Source: Paractinoplanes tereljensis (GTDB taxonomy: Bacteria; Actinomycetota; Actinomycetes; Mycobacteriales; Micromonosporaceae). Taken from it: a stretch of 64,000 bases of DNA. The notes under the pieces were generated by a model. The model had not been told where the DNA came from. It saw only the letters and a program-made list of their open reading frames with translations, and made no database searches. Positions 51,101 through 60,326 of this stretch are shown here, piece by piece. Position numbers and translations under genes: made by a program. The stretch spans positions 124,001-188,000 of the forward strand of contig NZ_BOMY01000039.1 of the NCBI RefSeq assembly GCF_016862435.1. Reading direction: 5' to 3'. The stretch's first letter is position 1. Each line of letters opens with the position of its first letter.

Positions 51101-52747
51101 GTGGCGGATTCATGGTCAGCGGCATTGCCTCCGTTGATGGTCGAGGAGAAGGCGAAGGGCAACTGGTTCGGTAATTTGCGCGTCGGCGTCAAGATCACTG
51201 CCGCGGTGGCGGTGGCGGTGATCGCCGGACTCGTCGTGGCGGTGCTCGGCCTGGTCGGGATGAGCGTCGCGAACGGCAACGCCAACGACATCTATCAGGA
51301 GAACCTGATCCCGTCCGGCGCTTTGGCCAGTGCGCAGGGTTCGTTCGACGACGAGATCTTCGGGCTGAGCATGATGAGCATCGCCACCTCGGCCACGGAC
51401 ACCCAGAAGTCCCGCACGGAGGCTCTCGCGGCGGCCGACCTGGTCGTGGCCGGGGTGAAGAGTTACGCCGATCTGGGCCTGGATCAGCCGCAGGAAGCAC
51501 CGATCGCCTCGCTGAACTCGGCCCTGACCGCGTTCGACAAGGTCCGCGACGAGCAGCTGATCCCGGCGGCGACAAAGAGTGACAACGACGCCTTCGCCGC
51601 GGCCTACGCCACCAGCGCGGCCCCGCTCGTCGACCAGGTCAATACCGCGTTCGACACGCTTACCGCGTTCGAGCAGTCCAGCGCCGCCCAGGCCGCCGAC
51701 AACACCACCGCCTCCTACCACACCAACCGCCTACTGATGATGATCAGCCTGGTGGTCGGGGTGCTGATCTCCGCCCTGCTCGGCACCATCACCGTCCGGC
51801 GCATCACCCGCCCGCTCGGCGAGGTCAACGCGACGCTCGCCCGCGTCGCCGACGGCGACCTCACCGGCACGGTCGCGGTGCGCTCGCGGGACGAGGTGGG
51901 CAACATGGCCGGATCGCTGAACCGGGCCACCTCCGGGATGCGCGGCACCATTCAGGCGCTCGGCACCGCCTCGCACTCCCTGGCCGCGGCCGCCGAGGAA
52001 ATGTCCGCCTCCAGCACCCAGATCGCCGGGACCGCCGAGGAGGCCAGCGCCCAGGCGGCTACCGTCGCCAGCGCGGCCGAGGAGATCCGCCGCAACGTCG
52101 ACACCGTGTCGGCCGGCTCCGAACAGATGGGCGCCTCCATCCGGGAGATCGCCGAGAACGCCAACCAGGCCGCCGAGGTGGCCGGCCAGGCGGTGAGCAT
52201 GGCCGAGAGCACCAACCAGACCGTCTCCAAGCTGGGCGACTCCTCGGCCGAGATCGGCAACGTCATCAAGCTGATCACCGCGATCGCCGAGCAGACCAAC
52301 CTGCTCGCCCTGAACGCCACGATCGAAGCCGCTCGGGCCGGCGAGTTGGGCAAGGGTTTCGCCGTGGTCGCCTCCGAGGTCAAGGACCTCGCCCAGGAAA
52401 CCGCCCGGGCCACCGAGGACATCAGCACCCGAGTCTCGGCGATCCAGGCCGACACCGGCACCGCGATCACCGCGATCGGCGAGATCAGCGAGGTGATCGC
52501 GAAGATCAGCGACTATCAGACCACGATCGCCGCGGCGGTCGAGGAGCAGACCGCCACGACCGGTGAGATGAACCGCGGGGTCGCCGAAGCGGCGTCCGGG
52601 GTCAGTGAGGTCGCCACCGGTGTCGATGCGCTGGCTGCCACCACCCGGCTGACCACCGAGAGCGTCGGGGAAACCCAGCGCGCGGCCGAAGAGCTCGCCC
52701 GCATGTCCGGTGAGCTGCAAACCATGGTCGGCCGATTCCGGGTCTGA
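51101..52747 (+). CDS. Methyl-accepting chemotaxis protein
   Basis: 548 aa if GTG 51101 (behind AGGGGAAG) is used; ATG 51137 is an alternative. Transmembrane segments lie around residues ~30-52 (VKITAAVAVAVIAGLVVAVL) and ~205-225. They flank a ~150-residue helical sensor domain (4HB-like). HAMP (ITRPLGEVNATLARVADGDL) leads into the signalling hairpin with the tip EQTNLLALNATIEAARAGE. No pentapeptide CheR tether is seen. It implies flagellar motility or another chemosensory output, which in high-GC actinobacteria is mostly found in zoospore-forming genera. Confidence 0.93.
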   Translation: MADSWSAALPPLMVEEKAKGNWFGNLRVGVKITAAVAVAVIAGLVVAVLGLVGMSVANGNANDIYQENLIPSGALASAQGSFDDEIFGLSMMSIATSATDTQKSRTEALAAADLVVAGVKSYADLGLDQPQEAPIASLNSALTAFDKVRDEQLIPAATKSDNDAFAAAYATSAAPLVDQVNTAFDTLTAFEQSSAAQAADNTTASYHTNRLLMMISLVVGVLISALLGTITVRRITRPLGEVNATLARVADGDLTGTVAVRSRDEVGNMAGSLNRATSGMRGTIQALGTASHSLAAAAEEMSASSTQIAGTAEEASAQAATVASAAEEIRRNVDTVSAGSEQMGASIREIAENANQAAEVAGQAVSMAESTNQTVSKLGDSSAEIGNVIKLITAIAEQTNLLALNATIEAARAGELGKGFAVVASEVKDLAQETARATEDISTRVSAIQADTGTAITAIGEISEVIAKISDYQTTIAAAVEEQTATTGEMNRGVAEAASGVSEVATGVDALAATTRLTTESVGETQRAAEELARMSGELQTMVGRFRV

Positions 52748-52941
52748 ACCATGGCTCAGTCCGCGATCTCACCGGACACGGGTAGCCCGGACGGAGGCGA
52801 CCAGGCCGAGCGCACGCCGCCAATAGACCCCCGCAATGGAACACGCCTCCACGAACAGACTTGTGTCCGACCGAGGTACGAAGGTTGAGTGAGACCGAGG
52901 AGGTAACAGCAGCACCATTTGCCGGGAGGAGTTGAGCACCG

Positions 52942-53652
52942 ATGATCGCCGTCACCCGGCTGGGTGCCGGATTGTCCCTGGCCACGGCACTGGCCGGGCT
53001 CGTGGCCGTCGCCACCAGCGTGACCACACCGCCCCGCTCCGGGGCATTCTGCACCGCCGGCTGCGTGACCTATCCGTACACCGACGTGGCCGCCTTCGTA
53101 CCTCGCGACTACTGGTGGCTCTATCCGCAATCGTTTTTCGTGCTCCTGGCCCTGGTACTGATGCTGTGTCTGCACGCAACGGTGCCACTCGCGGTGCGAA
53201 CGTTCAGCAGCATCGCGGTTACCCTCGCCGGCATGGCCGCAACGACGTTGCTCGCCGACTACATCATCCAACTGACAGTGCTACAGCCCAGCCTGCACCG
53301 CGGCGAGACCACCGGCCTGTCGCTCTTCTCGCAGTACAACCCGCACGGCGTGTTCATCGCCCTGGAAAACCTGGGCTATCTGCTGCTCGGACTGGCGCTG
53401 GCGGCCGTCGCCGCGGCGTTCAACGCGCCGATCCTGCTCGAGCGCGGATTGCGATGGGTGTTCCTCGCCGGTGGCGTGCTGACCACGGCTGCGCTACCCA
53501 TCCTCGGCGTCCTCTACGGCAGCGATCTGGGGTACCGCTACGAGGTAGTCGCCATCATGCTCACCTGGATCACGCTGATCACCAGCGGCATCCTGCTCGC
53601 GCGGTGGTTCGGCAGGGCCGCACTTGGACAGGGCATATCCGCCGTGACGTAG
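52942..53652 (+). CDS. Integral membrane protein of unknown function
   Basis: 236 aa, with GGGAGGAG upstream of ATG. Six likely membrane segments: ~7-28, 63-80, 88-105, 140-160, 172-190 and 203-222. A loop with two cysteines (FCTAGCVTYPYTD) lies after the first span, outside if the N-terminus is inside. It could be a membrane sensor or small-molecule transporter-like protein. It sits between the chemoreceptor and the GGDEF/EAL protein but has no recognisable family. Confidence 0.65.
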   Translation: MIAVTRLGAGLSLATALAGLVAVATSVTTPPRSGAFCTAGCVTYPYTDVAAFVPRDYWWLYPQSFFVLLALVLMLCLHATVPLAVRTFSSIAVTLAGMAATTLLADYIIQLTVLQPSLHRGETTGLSLFSQYNPHGVFIALENLGYLLLGLALAAVAAAFNAPILLERGLRWVFLAGGVLTTAALPILGVLYGSDLGYRYEVVAIMLTWITLITSGILLARWFGRAALGQGISAVT

Positions 53653-53875
53653 TCCTGGTTCACAGCCATTCCTTGAATCCTTCTTTCTCAAACGGGACCG
53701 GTACGGGGCTACGCCGACGAGGATTGACGGGAGAGACGAGCGCCAGGAAGGGCACGACCTGGCGCCGCCATCTGCACCCGCTCCGCTACTGCGATGTCCG
53801 CATGTGTGGACCAAAGCAACCGATTCTCGGGTTATGGACTCGTGTCTCCGGAGTGCCGGGCGAACGGAGGTTGTT

Positions 53876-55789
53876 TTGTCGGCAACCAGCTACCGATCGC
53901 GTCGCCGGGGACAACGCTTGGTGACAGTGCTGCTCGCGGTGATGTTTTTCGGGCTGTCGGGATATGCCGGTGTGGCGAGCCTGCATCAGGCCGCGCTGGT
54001 CCGCTCCGTGGCCGAGGCCGGCAGCGACACCGACGCGTACCAGGAGGCCGCCTATCAGGTGACCCACGAGATGGCACTGCTCCAGGCCGCGATGCGGGAA
54101 CCGGACGGTGAGGAACGCCGACAGCTGAGAGCGGCGAACGCCCAGGCCGATGCGGCGATGCAGCGAATGGCAGCGGTAGACGCTGAGCATCACCTTTCTG
54201 CCTTGGCCCTGGCCGATCAGCATCATCGGCTCGCCCCGATCCTCGCTGGATTCCTCGCCCAACTCGACCGCGACGACACCGGTGCCGCATTCACCACGCT
54301 GGAGGTACTGCTCGAGCCCGAGTACCAAGAAATGATCACGCAGATGGCCCAGGAGAAGGACGTACATCTGGCCGAGTACGACCGGCAGCAGAGCGACGCG
54401 AAACGTGAGTCGGAGAGATCAGCTCTGGCCGTGGTGATCGTGTTCGTGCTCGGCCTGCTGGTGCTCGCCGGGATTCGCCTCATCGGCCTGGCGCACCGCC
54501 GGCAGGTCGAGACGATGGCGGCTACCGACCCGTTGACCGGCCTACCCAACCGCAACGCATTTGCGGCACGTACGGAGCGGGCGTTGATCCGCGGACCAGA
54601 CGTAACCGTCCTGGTGTTGAACATCGACGGCTTCCGGGACGTCAACGAACAACTCGGCCAGCGTATCGGCGACCTGATTCTGGCTGAGGCCGGCCGCCGG
54701 ATCAGTTCACAAGTACGTGGCGACGACGTGGTGGCCCGGCTCGGCGGCGACGAATTCGCCGTGCTTCTCGCCGACGACAGCCCGGCCGCGGGCGAGAGCC
54801 TCGCCACCCGGTTGTCGGACGAATTCGCCCGTTCGTTCGACGTGGACGAGGTAGTCATCGACCTCGAGGTGAGCATCGGCGCGGCAGTCTCCGAGCCCGG
54901 TGACGATGCCACCACCGTGCTGCGGCACGCCGATGCAGCGATGCACGTCGCCAAGCAGGCACACGGCGGATTCCACACCTACCGCGAAGAGTCTCGTCAG
55001 GACACGGTGGCGCGCCTGGCGCTGCTCGGTGACCTGCGTCGCGCTCTGGACGACCCTGGCCAGCTCACTCTTCACTACCAGCCCCAGGTCTCGGTGGCCA
55101 GCGGAAAGCTGATCGGGGTCGAAGCCCTCGCCCGCTGGCAGCACCCGACGCGAGGTTCGGTCTCGCCGGCCGAGTTCATCCCCGTCCTCGAGGTCTCCAG
55201 CCTCATGCACCGTTTCACCACGCAGATGCTCACCAAAGCACTACGACAGGCACGGAACTGGCTGGACGCCGGACACAAGATCACCATGTCGGTCAACATC
55301 TCCACCCGCAGCCTGCTCGATGCGACCTTCCCCGGACGGGTAGCGGACCTGCTCACGGAGACCGGTGTACCGGGCCCGCAGTTGTGCATCGAGGTGACCG
55401 AATATGCTCTGATGAACGACCCGGACGCCGCAATCCAGTCGCTGCAACGGCTTCGAGACCTGGGCGTCAAGGTGTCGATCGACGACTACGGCACCGGATA
55501 CTCCTCGATGGCCTATCTGAAGGTGCTGCCGGTCGACGAACTCAAGATCGACCGTTCCTTCGTCAAGGACATCGCCGGCGACGACAGCAGCCGGGCACTG
55601 GTCGCCTCCACCGTCGAACTCGGTCACAGCCTCGGCCTGGAAGTAGTGGCCGAGGGCGTCGAGGACGGGGAGTCGGTGGCCGCATTGCAATTGATCGGCT
55701 GTGACATCGCCCAGGGCTATCATTTCGCCCGGCCTCTTCCGGCCGAGGAACTGACTGCCCGGATGGCGAGCACTCTGCAAACCAACTGA
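53876..55789 (+). CDS. Membrane-bound GGDEF-EAL c-di-GMP protein
   Basis: 637 aa from TTG 53876 behind ACGGAGG; earlier GTG/ATG starts lack a ribosome site. Span 1 is at ~15-35, then a helical outer domain, and span 2 is at ~182-203 (LAVVIVFVLGLLVLAGIRLI). The GGDEF domain keeps the active loop (RLGGDEFAVL, ~290) and the EAL domain keeps GVEALARW (E416), EVTEYALM, DDYGTGYSSM, KIDRSFVK and EGVED. Both the diguanylate cyclase and the phosphodiesterase could be active. Likely role: switching between motility and attachment or development; the neighbouring chemoreceptor fits. Confidence 0.9.
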   Translation: MSATSYRSRRRGQRLVTVLLAVMFFGLSGYAGVASLHQAALVRSVAEAGSDTDAYQEAAYQVTHEMALLQAAMREPDGEERRQLRAANAQADAAMQRMAAVDAEHHLSALALADQHHRLAPILAGFLAQLDRDDTGAAFTTLEVLLEPEYQEMITQMAQEKDVHLAEYDRQQSDAKRESERSALAVVIVFVLGLLVLAGIRLIGLAHRRQVETMAATDPLTGLPNRNAFAARTERALIRGPDVTVLVLNIDGFRDVNEQLGQRIGDLILAEAGRRISSQVRGDDVVARLGGDEFAVLLADDSPAAGESLATRLSDEFARSFDVDEVVIDLEVSIGAAVSEPGDDATTVLRHADAAMHVAKQAHGGFHTYREESRQDTVARLALLGDLRRALDDPGQLTLHYQPQVSVASGKLIGVEALARWQHPTRGSVSPAEFIPVLEVSSLMHRFTTQMLTKALRQARNWLDAGHKITMSVNISTRSLLDATFPGRVADLLTETGVPGPQLCIEVTEYALMNDPDAAIQSLQRLRDLGVKVSIDDYGTGYSSMAYLKVLPVDELKIDRSFVKDIAGDDSSRALVASTVELGHSLGLEVVAEGVEDGESVAALQLIGCDIAQGYHFARPLPAEELTARMASTLQTN

Positions 55790-55817
55790 CCGGCCAGCTG
55801 CGAAGGTCGCCCAATGA

Positions 55818-56351
55818 TCAGTTGCCTGGAGCGTGGGAGCCGAGGTCACTCGATGTGGTGCTGAAGTTGCCGGTCCACGCTGCCTTTGATCCCGAGTCGC
55901 CGATGCGATACGTGCCGTAGACCCCGGCGGCCGCGACCACGCCGGCGACCAGGGCAACCACCACGCTCACGGGCACGGAGCGGGGTGCCAGTAAGGTGCG
56001 GCGGTTCGGCGACGCATCCGTAGTGGCGGCAGCCTCACGCTGCCGCCACCAAATGACAAGAGCCAGCGCGGCGATCGGGATCGCGTAGAAGATCGCGGTG
56101 TCGCCGAGTTCCGCGTGTTCATGCACCAGGTCGGTGTCAGGTACCCGGCGCTCCAGCCACTCTCCGGCACTGGTTGCCAGCGGCACCAAGGCGACCACGC
56201 AGAGGGCAAGAATGGCGTTAGGCCCGGCCAGTCGACGCCGGGCAGCCGGCCATGCTGCGGTCAGCACGAGCAACAGCGCGCTCAGCGGGAGCAGGACGAC
56301 GACGGCGTGTACGAGCAGGATGTGCGCGGGTAGTCCGTTGACGGTGAACAT
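55818..56351 (-). CDS. DUF2231-like membrane protein
   Basis: 177 aa from ATG 56351 behind CAGGGG. Four hydrophobic segments with the family's start MFTVNGLPAHILLVHAVVVL and the conserved His-containing loop (WLERRVPDTDLVHEHAELGD). The last span (VSVVVALVAGVVAAAGVYGT) is followed by a polar tail. DUF2231 proteins are often found near redox or metal genes. It is divergent from the two-component pair at 56451 and may be a target of it. Confidence 0.75.
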   Translation of the reverse strand: MFTVNGLPAHILLVHAVVVLLPLSALLLVLTAAWPAARRRLAGPNAILALCVVALVPLATSAGEWLERRVPDTDLVHEHAELGDTAIFYAIPIAALALVIWWRQREAAATTDASPNRRTLLAPRSVPVSVVVALVAGVVAAAGVYGTYRIGDSGSKAAWTGNFSTTSSDLGSHAPGN

Positions 56352-56450
56352 CTGAACCCCTGTGATCGGGTGGTCAAGGCCGGTTGGCAACGATCAGCGT
56401 AGGGACGGCTTTCTTTGAGTTTTCCGATATAACCGGAGCAGGCTGGATGC

Positions 56451-57107
56451 GTGGACACGGCGAGCACTACCCGCATCCTCGTGGTGGAGGACGACCGCGA
56501 GCTGGGCGAACTCCTCCTGCGCCTGTTCCGTGGCGCGGGATACGCCGCTGATCTGGCGCGCGACGGGCAGGCCGGGCTGCACCGGGCGCTGACCCGCCAC
56601 TACGACGTCCTGGTAGTAGATCGAGGCCTACCGGCGATCGAGGGTCTGGACCTGCTGGCCCGATTGCGCCGCAGCGATGTGCGGGCACCGGCCCTGATCC
56701 TGACCGCGCTCGGCACCACCGCGGACCGGGTCGCAGGCCTGGACGGGGGTGCCGAGGACTATGTCGTCAAACCGTTCGAGGTGACGGAGTTGCTGGCCCG
56801 GATCCGGGTGCTCCTACGCCGCCCGTCCGGCCGGTCGGCCACGCTGCCGATCGGGGCGGCCGAGTTCGACCTTGTCACGCGCCGGGTCGCGGATGTCACG
56901 CTGTCCGGCCGGGAGGCCGACCTGTTGCGCATGCTGGCGGAAGGCCCGGACCGGGTGTTCAGCCGAACCGAGATCGTCGATCGGGTCTTTCCCGACGCCG
57001 CATCCGAGACCCTTGTCGACACCTACGTCCACTACTTGCGGCGCAAGCTCGGACCGGGCGTGGTGAGCACGGTGCGCGGGGTCGGCTACCGGCTGGGCAC
57101 GCTGTGA
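56451..57107 (+). CDS. OmpR/PhoB-family response regulator
   Basis: 218 aa from GTG 56451 (GGAGCAGGCTGG upstream). Receiver with E13-D14-D15, D57 (VVDRGLP) and Lys in VVKPFEV. Winged-helix output domain: VADVTLSGREADLLRMLAEG, then VDTYVHYLRRKLG, VRGVGYRLG. Its stop overlaps the kinase start (GTGA). It probably regulates the electron-transfer cassette immediately downstream and possibly the DUF2231 gene; this is inferred from position. Confidence 0.9.
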   Translation: MDTASTTRILVVEDDRELGELLLRLFRGAGYAADLARDGQAGLHRALTRHYDVLVVDRGLPAIEGLDLLARLRRSDVRAPALILTALGTTADRVAGLDGGAEDYVVKPFEVTELLARIRVLLRRPSGRSATLPIGAAEFDLVTRRVADVTLSGREADLLRMLAEGPDRVFSRTEIVDRVFPDAASETLVDTYVHYLRRKLGPGVVSTVRGVGYRLGTL

Positions 57108-58327
57108 CCGGCAACGACCCGGACCTGCTCCTTCTACGCCGGGCACGCCGCCATCTCGCGGCGCAGAATGTTCTGGCGTTCGCGCTGATCCTGCTACTGG
57201 TCGCGGCAGTGGTGGCATATGTGGACGCACGCGGGCAACGTGCGGCCTTGGCGAGCTCGCTGAAACGCACGGCGGCCACCGAGGAGGACGTGGTCGACCC
57301 GCCGGGCGGGACCTGGATCTTCACCGTGAACGCGGATGGTCAGCTGTCGTCGACCAGAAATGCGCCGGATGGCTTCCCGGACCGTTCCGCGCTCGATCGG
57401 GTCCGGGCCGGTGGTGCCACCGAGACCGCTGCCGTGGACGTCGACGGCACGAACTACCTGGTCGTCACACGGATGCGCGGCACCCGTGCGGTGCAGGTCG
57501 TGGGTAGCCTGGCTCGGGAGGAGGGTGAGCGGCACCGCCTTCTGGCTGCTCTCGGCCTGGCCGCGCTGCTCGGTCTGGCCGCCGCGGCCGCTGCGGCGGT
57601 GGTGCTGGCCCGGCGGGCCACTGCACCGCTCGGCGATGCCCTGGCCCGGCAGCGACGGTTTGTCGCGGACGCCAGCCACGAGTTACGCACCCCGGTCACG
57701 CAGTTGCACACTCGCGTCCAACTCCTGGATCAGGACCTACGAGCCGGCGTGCCGCCGGATCGCATGACGGTGGATGTGCAGCAGTTGCTGATCGGTACCC
57801 GTCAGCTCGGTGAGGTGATCGAGGACCTTTTGCTGTCCACCCAGCCGGCGACCGATACCGGCTCGGCCCCTGAGGTCGATCTGGGTGTCGTGGCCGCCGG
57901 CGCGGTGGCGGCCTTCGCATGGCGCGCCCGGGACCAGGGCGTCGAACTCGTACTGGACCCGGACCCGGATGGGCCGTCGCTCGTCCGCGGCCGGGAGGCA
58001 GCGCTGCGCCGGGTGCTGACCGCCTTGGTCGACAACGCGCTGAGCCACACGGGTGCGGGTGGTCGCGTGACCATCGAACTGCGCACCAGGGACGGCGACC
58101 GGCCGATATCGGTGACGGTGCGTGACGACGGCGACGGAATCGATCCGGCCGACGCGGAGCGCATCTTCGAACGGTTCGCCCGTGGCCATGGCGATCAACG
58201 TCGCTTCGGGCTCGGGCTGGCGTTGGCACGCGAGGTCGTCGCGGGGCACGGCGGCACCATCGAGGCCTCCGGAGCTCTCGGACGTGGAGCCGAGTTCACT
58301 GTCCGGCTGCCGGGAAGCCCGTCATGA
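57104..58327 (+). CDS. Membrane sensor histidine kinase
   Basis: 407 aa from GTG 57104. Span 1 is ~22-41 (NVLAFALILLLVAAVVAYVD), then a ~95-residue extracellular domain (TWIFTVNADGQLSSTRNAPD, VTRMRGTRAVQVVG). Span 2 is ~147-168, followed by a short HAMP-like join and HisKA with H192 (DASHELRTP). The HATPase domain has VDNALSHTGAGGR, DDGDGIDP and FGLGLALA. The partner is the preceding regulator. The signal is unknown; a redox or cell-envelope signal would suit the neighbouring genes. Confidence 0.9.
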   Translation: MTGNDPDLLLLRRARRHLAAQNVLAFALILLLVAAVVAYVDARGQRAALASSLKRTAATEEDVVDPPGGTWIFTVNADGQLSSTRNAPDGFPDRSALDRVRAGGATETAAVDVDGTNYLVVTRMRGTRAVQVVGSLAREEGERHRLLAALGLAALLGLAAAAAAAVVLARRATAPLGDALARQRRFVADASHELRTPVTQLHTRVQLLDQDLRAGVPPDRMTVDVQQLLIGTRQLGEVIEDLLLSTQPATDTGSAPEVDLGVVAAGAVAAFAWRARDQGVELVLDPDPDGPSLVRGREAALRRVLTALVDNALSHTGAGGRVTIELRTRDGDRPISVTVRDDGDGIDPADAERIFERFARGHGDQRRFGLGLALAREVVAGHGGTIEASGALGRGAEFTVRLPGSPS

Positions 58328-58410
58328 TCGGGCGAGACTCATGGCGAACTCAAAGCCAGTCCATAGGAAGCGGACCTCGCGTTCTCAGCGACGCGGTCGA
58401 TGGTAGGACC

Positions 58411-59823
58411 ATGACCGTAAGCACGACCCCGTCCGTCGCACGACCCACCGTGGTGGCGGCCGGCACTCCCCGCCGGACCCCACGTTGGTGGGCTGACGTG
58501 GGTGGCGTGGCTGCTGGTCTGAGCCTCCTCGTCGTGACCGCCTTGTGGGTGAGCAACGGCGGTGTCCAGCAGATCGCCGGCGGTGGAGCCGACGCGATCT
58601 CCGCGTCCGGCCGACTGACCGGGCTGTGGGCCTCCGACCTGCTACTGCTCCAGGTGTTACTGATGGCCCGCATCCCCCTGGTCGAGCGCGCCTTCGGCCA
58701 GGACCGGCTGGCCCGCTGGCACCGCTGGTCCGGTTTCACGTCCTTCTGGCTGATGATCACGCACATCGTGCTGATCACTCTCGGCTACGCGGGTGCCACG
58801 CACGCCAACGCGTTCGCCGAATTGTGGGACATGATCTGGACGTACCCGGGGATGCTGCTGGCGACCGCCGGTACGGCGGCGCTGCTCATGGTGGTGATGA
58901 CCTCGATCCGGATGGCACGGCGCCGCCTGCGTTACGAATCCTGGCACCTGCTTCACCTGTACGCGTACCTGGGCGCCGGCCTGGCTCTGCCGCACCAGCT
59001 GTGGACCGGGACGGACTTCATCGCCTCGGCCGCATCAACCGTGTACTGGTGGAGTCTCTACGCCGTGTCGGCCGGCGCGGTCCTGACGTATCGGATCGCG
59101 ATACCCGCCTGGCGCAGCTGGCGGCACCGGCTGGTGGTCAGCCATATCACCGCTGAAGGCCCGGGCCTGACTTCGGTCTACCTGAGCGGGCACCGCCTCG
59201 ACCGGCTGCCGGTTCGGGCCGGACAGTTCTTCCAATGGCGGTTCCTGGACGGGTACGGGTGGAGCCGAGCCCACCCGTACTCACTGTCGGCAACTCCGCA
59301 TGGGCAGATGCTGCGGATCACCGTGAAGGATCTCGGTGACGGAAGCGCACGGGTCGCCTCTCTGCGGCCCGGCACCAGGGCGCTCATCGAGGGGCCTTAC
59401 GGCAAACTCAGCGGTGAGGTGTACCGCGGTGGTCCGGTCGTGTTGCTGGCCTGCGGGATCGGCATCACGCCACTGCTGGCCCTACTCGGTGACCTGCCGT
59501 ACTCGCCCGGCCAAGCCACGCTCGTCTACCGGGCGCGCGGCGAGTCCGACATCGCTTTCCGCGACGAGCTCGAATGGTTCGCCGCGAACCGTGGCGTACG
59601 CCGGGTGTTTCTCTTCGGCAAGCGGGCGGAACGGCCGTCCTGGTTGCCGGCGGAGTATGCCGACTACGCCGATGCCGACGCCCTGCGCCGGGTCGCGCCC
59701 CAGATCGCGATTTCCGACGTCTACATCTGCGGCCCCGATGCTTGGGCCGAAGCTGCCCGCACCGCGGCCCGAGCGGCGGGGACACCGGCCGATCAGGTGC
59801 ACACCGAACTGTTCTCCTGGTGA
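58411..59823 (+). CDS. Ferric-reductase-like transmembrane NAD(P)H oxidoreductase
   Basis: 470 aa from ATG 58411 (GTAGGACC upstream), 83 bp after the kinase stop. The N-terminal half has six spans with His pairs typical of haem-binding ferric reductase domains (ARWHRWSGFTSFWLMITHIV; SWHLLHLYAYLGAGLALPHQ). The C-terminal half is a ferredoxin-reductase-like FAD/NAD module (RAHPYSLSATP; GIGITPLLALLGD; YICGPDAWAEAAR; ending VHTELFSW). Electrons from cytosolic NAD(P)H would cross the membrane to an external acceptor. The next two genes provide that acceptor and its cofactor. Confidence 0.87.
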   Translation: MTVSTTPSVARPTVVAAGTPRRTPRWWADVGGVAAGLSLLVVTALWVSNGGVQQIAGGGADAISASGRLTGLWASDLLLLQVLLMARIPLVERAFGQDRLARWHRWSGFTSFWLMITHIVLITLGYAGATHANAFAELWDMIWTYPGMLLATAGTAALLMVVMTSIRMARRRLRYESWHLLHLYAYLGAGLALPHQLWTGTDFIASAASTVYWWSLYAVSAGAVLTYRIAIPAWRSWRHRLVVSHITAEGPGLTSVYLSGHRLDRLPVRAGQFFQWRFLDGYGWSRAHPYSLSATPHGQMLRITVKDLGDGSARVASLRPGTRALIEGPYGKLSGEVYRGGPVVLLACGIGITPLLALLGDLPYSPGQATLVYRARGESDIAFRDELEWFAANRGVRRVFLFGKRAERPSWLPAEYADYADADALRRVAPQIAISDVYICGPDAWAEAARTAARAAGTPADQVHTELFSW

Positions 59824-59840
59824 GGAAAGGCCGTACGACA

Positions 59841-60326
59841 ATGCGACGCATCACTCTCTGGCTCTTCTCCACCGTTGCCGCGCTGGTTCTGCTCTTCAGT
59901 TACCGCACAAGTACCAACAGCGGCCAGGTGTCCGCGGCCACGACGCCCATGACCAGCCCCGCCACCACGCCCACGACCAGCCCTACCTCGCCGGCGAGCA
60001 CCTCGCCGAGCGCGAGCGCCTCCAGCAGTTCTGGCGGGTCGAGCGGGACGAAGACCTATACCGGTTCGGCAGCCTCCACCCGGTGGGGTGATGTCCAGGT
60101 ATCGATCACCGTCACCGACGGCAAAATCACCGATGTGCAGGTGCCGGTCTATCCCAGCGAGAACGGCCGGGATCAGGAGATCAACGCCTATGCGCTGCCG
60201 ATGCTCGTCCAGGAGACACTGGACGCGCAGAGCGCGAAAATCGACACCGTCTCCGGCGCCACCGTCACCAGCGACGGTTACCTCCAGTCGCTGCAGTCAG
60301 CTCTCGACGCCGCCCACCTGTCATGA
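59841..60326 (+). CDS. Exported FMN-binding domain protein
   Basis: 161 aa, ATG 59841 behind GAGGAAAGG. N-terminal signal/anchor (residues 4-20, ITLWLFSTVAALVLLFS), then a Ser/Thr/Pro linker of ~45 residues (to ~70). The FMN_bind domain (~75-160) includes D135-T-V-S-G-A-T-V-T, the DxxSGAT flavinylation motif. By analogy with NqrC-type proteins, FMN is attached covalently at a Thr of this motif (T141). The Ser/Thr/Pro linker resembles a cell-wall tether. It stands between the membrane reductase and ApbE. Confidence 0.85.
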   Translation: MRRITLWLFSTVAALVLLFSYRTSTNSGQVSAATTPMTSPATTPTTSPTSPASTSPSASASSSSGGSSGTKTYTGSAASTRWGDVQVSITVTDGKITDVQVPVYPSENGRDQEINAYALPMLVQETLDAQSAKIDTVSGATVTSDGYLQSLQSALDAAHLS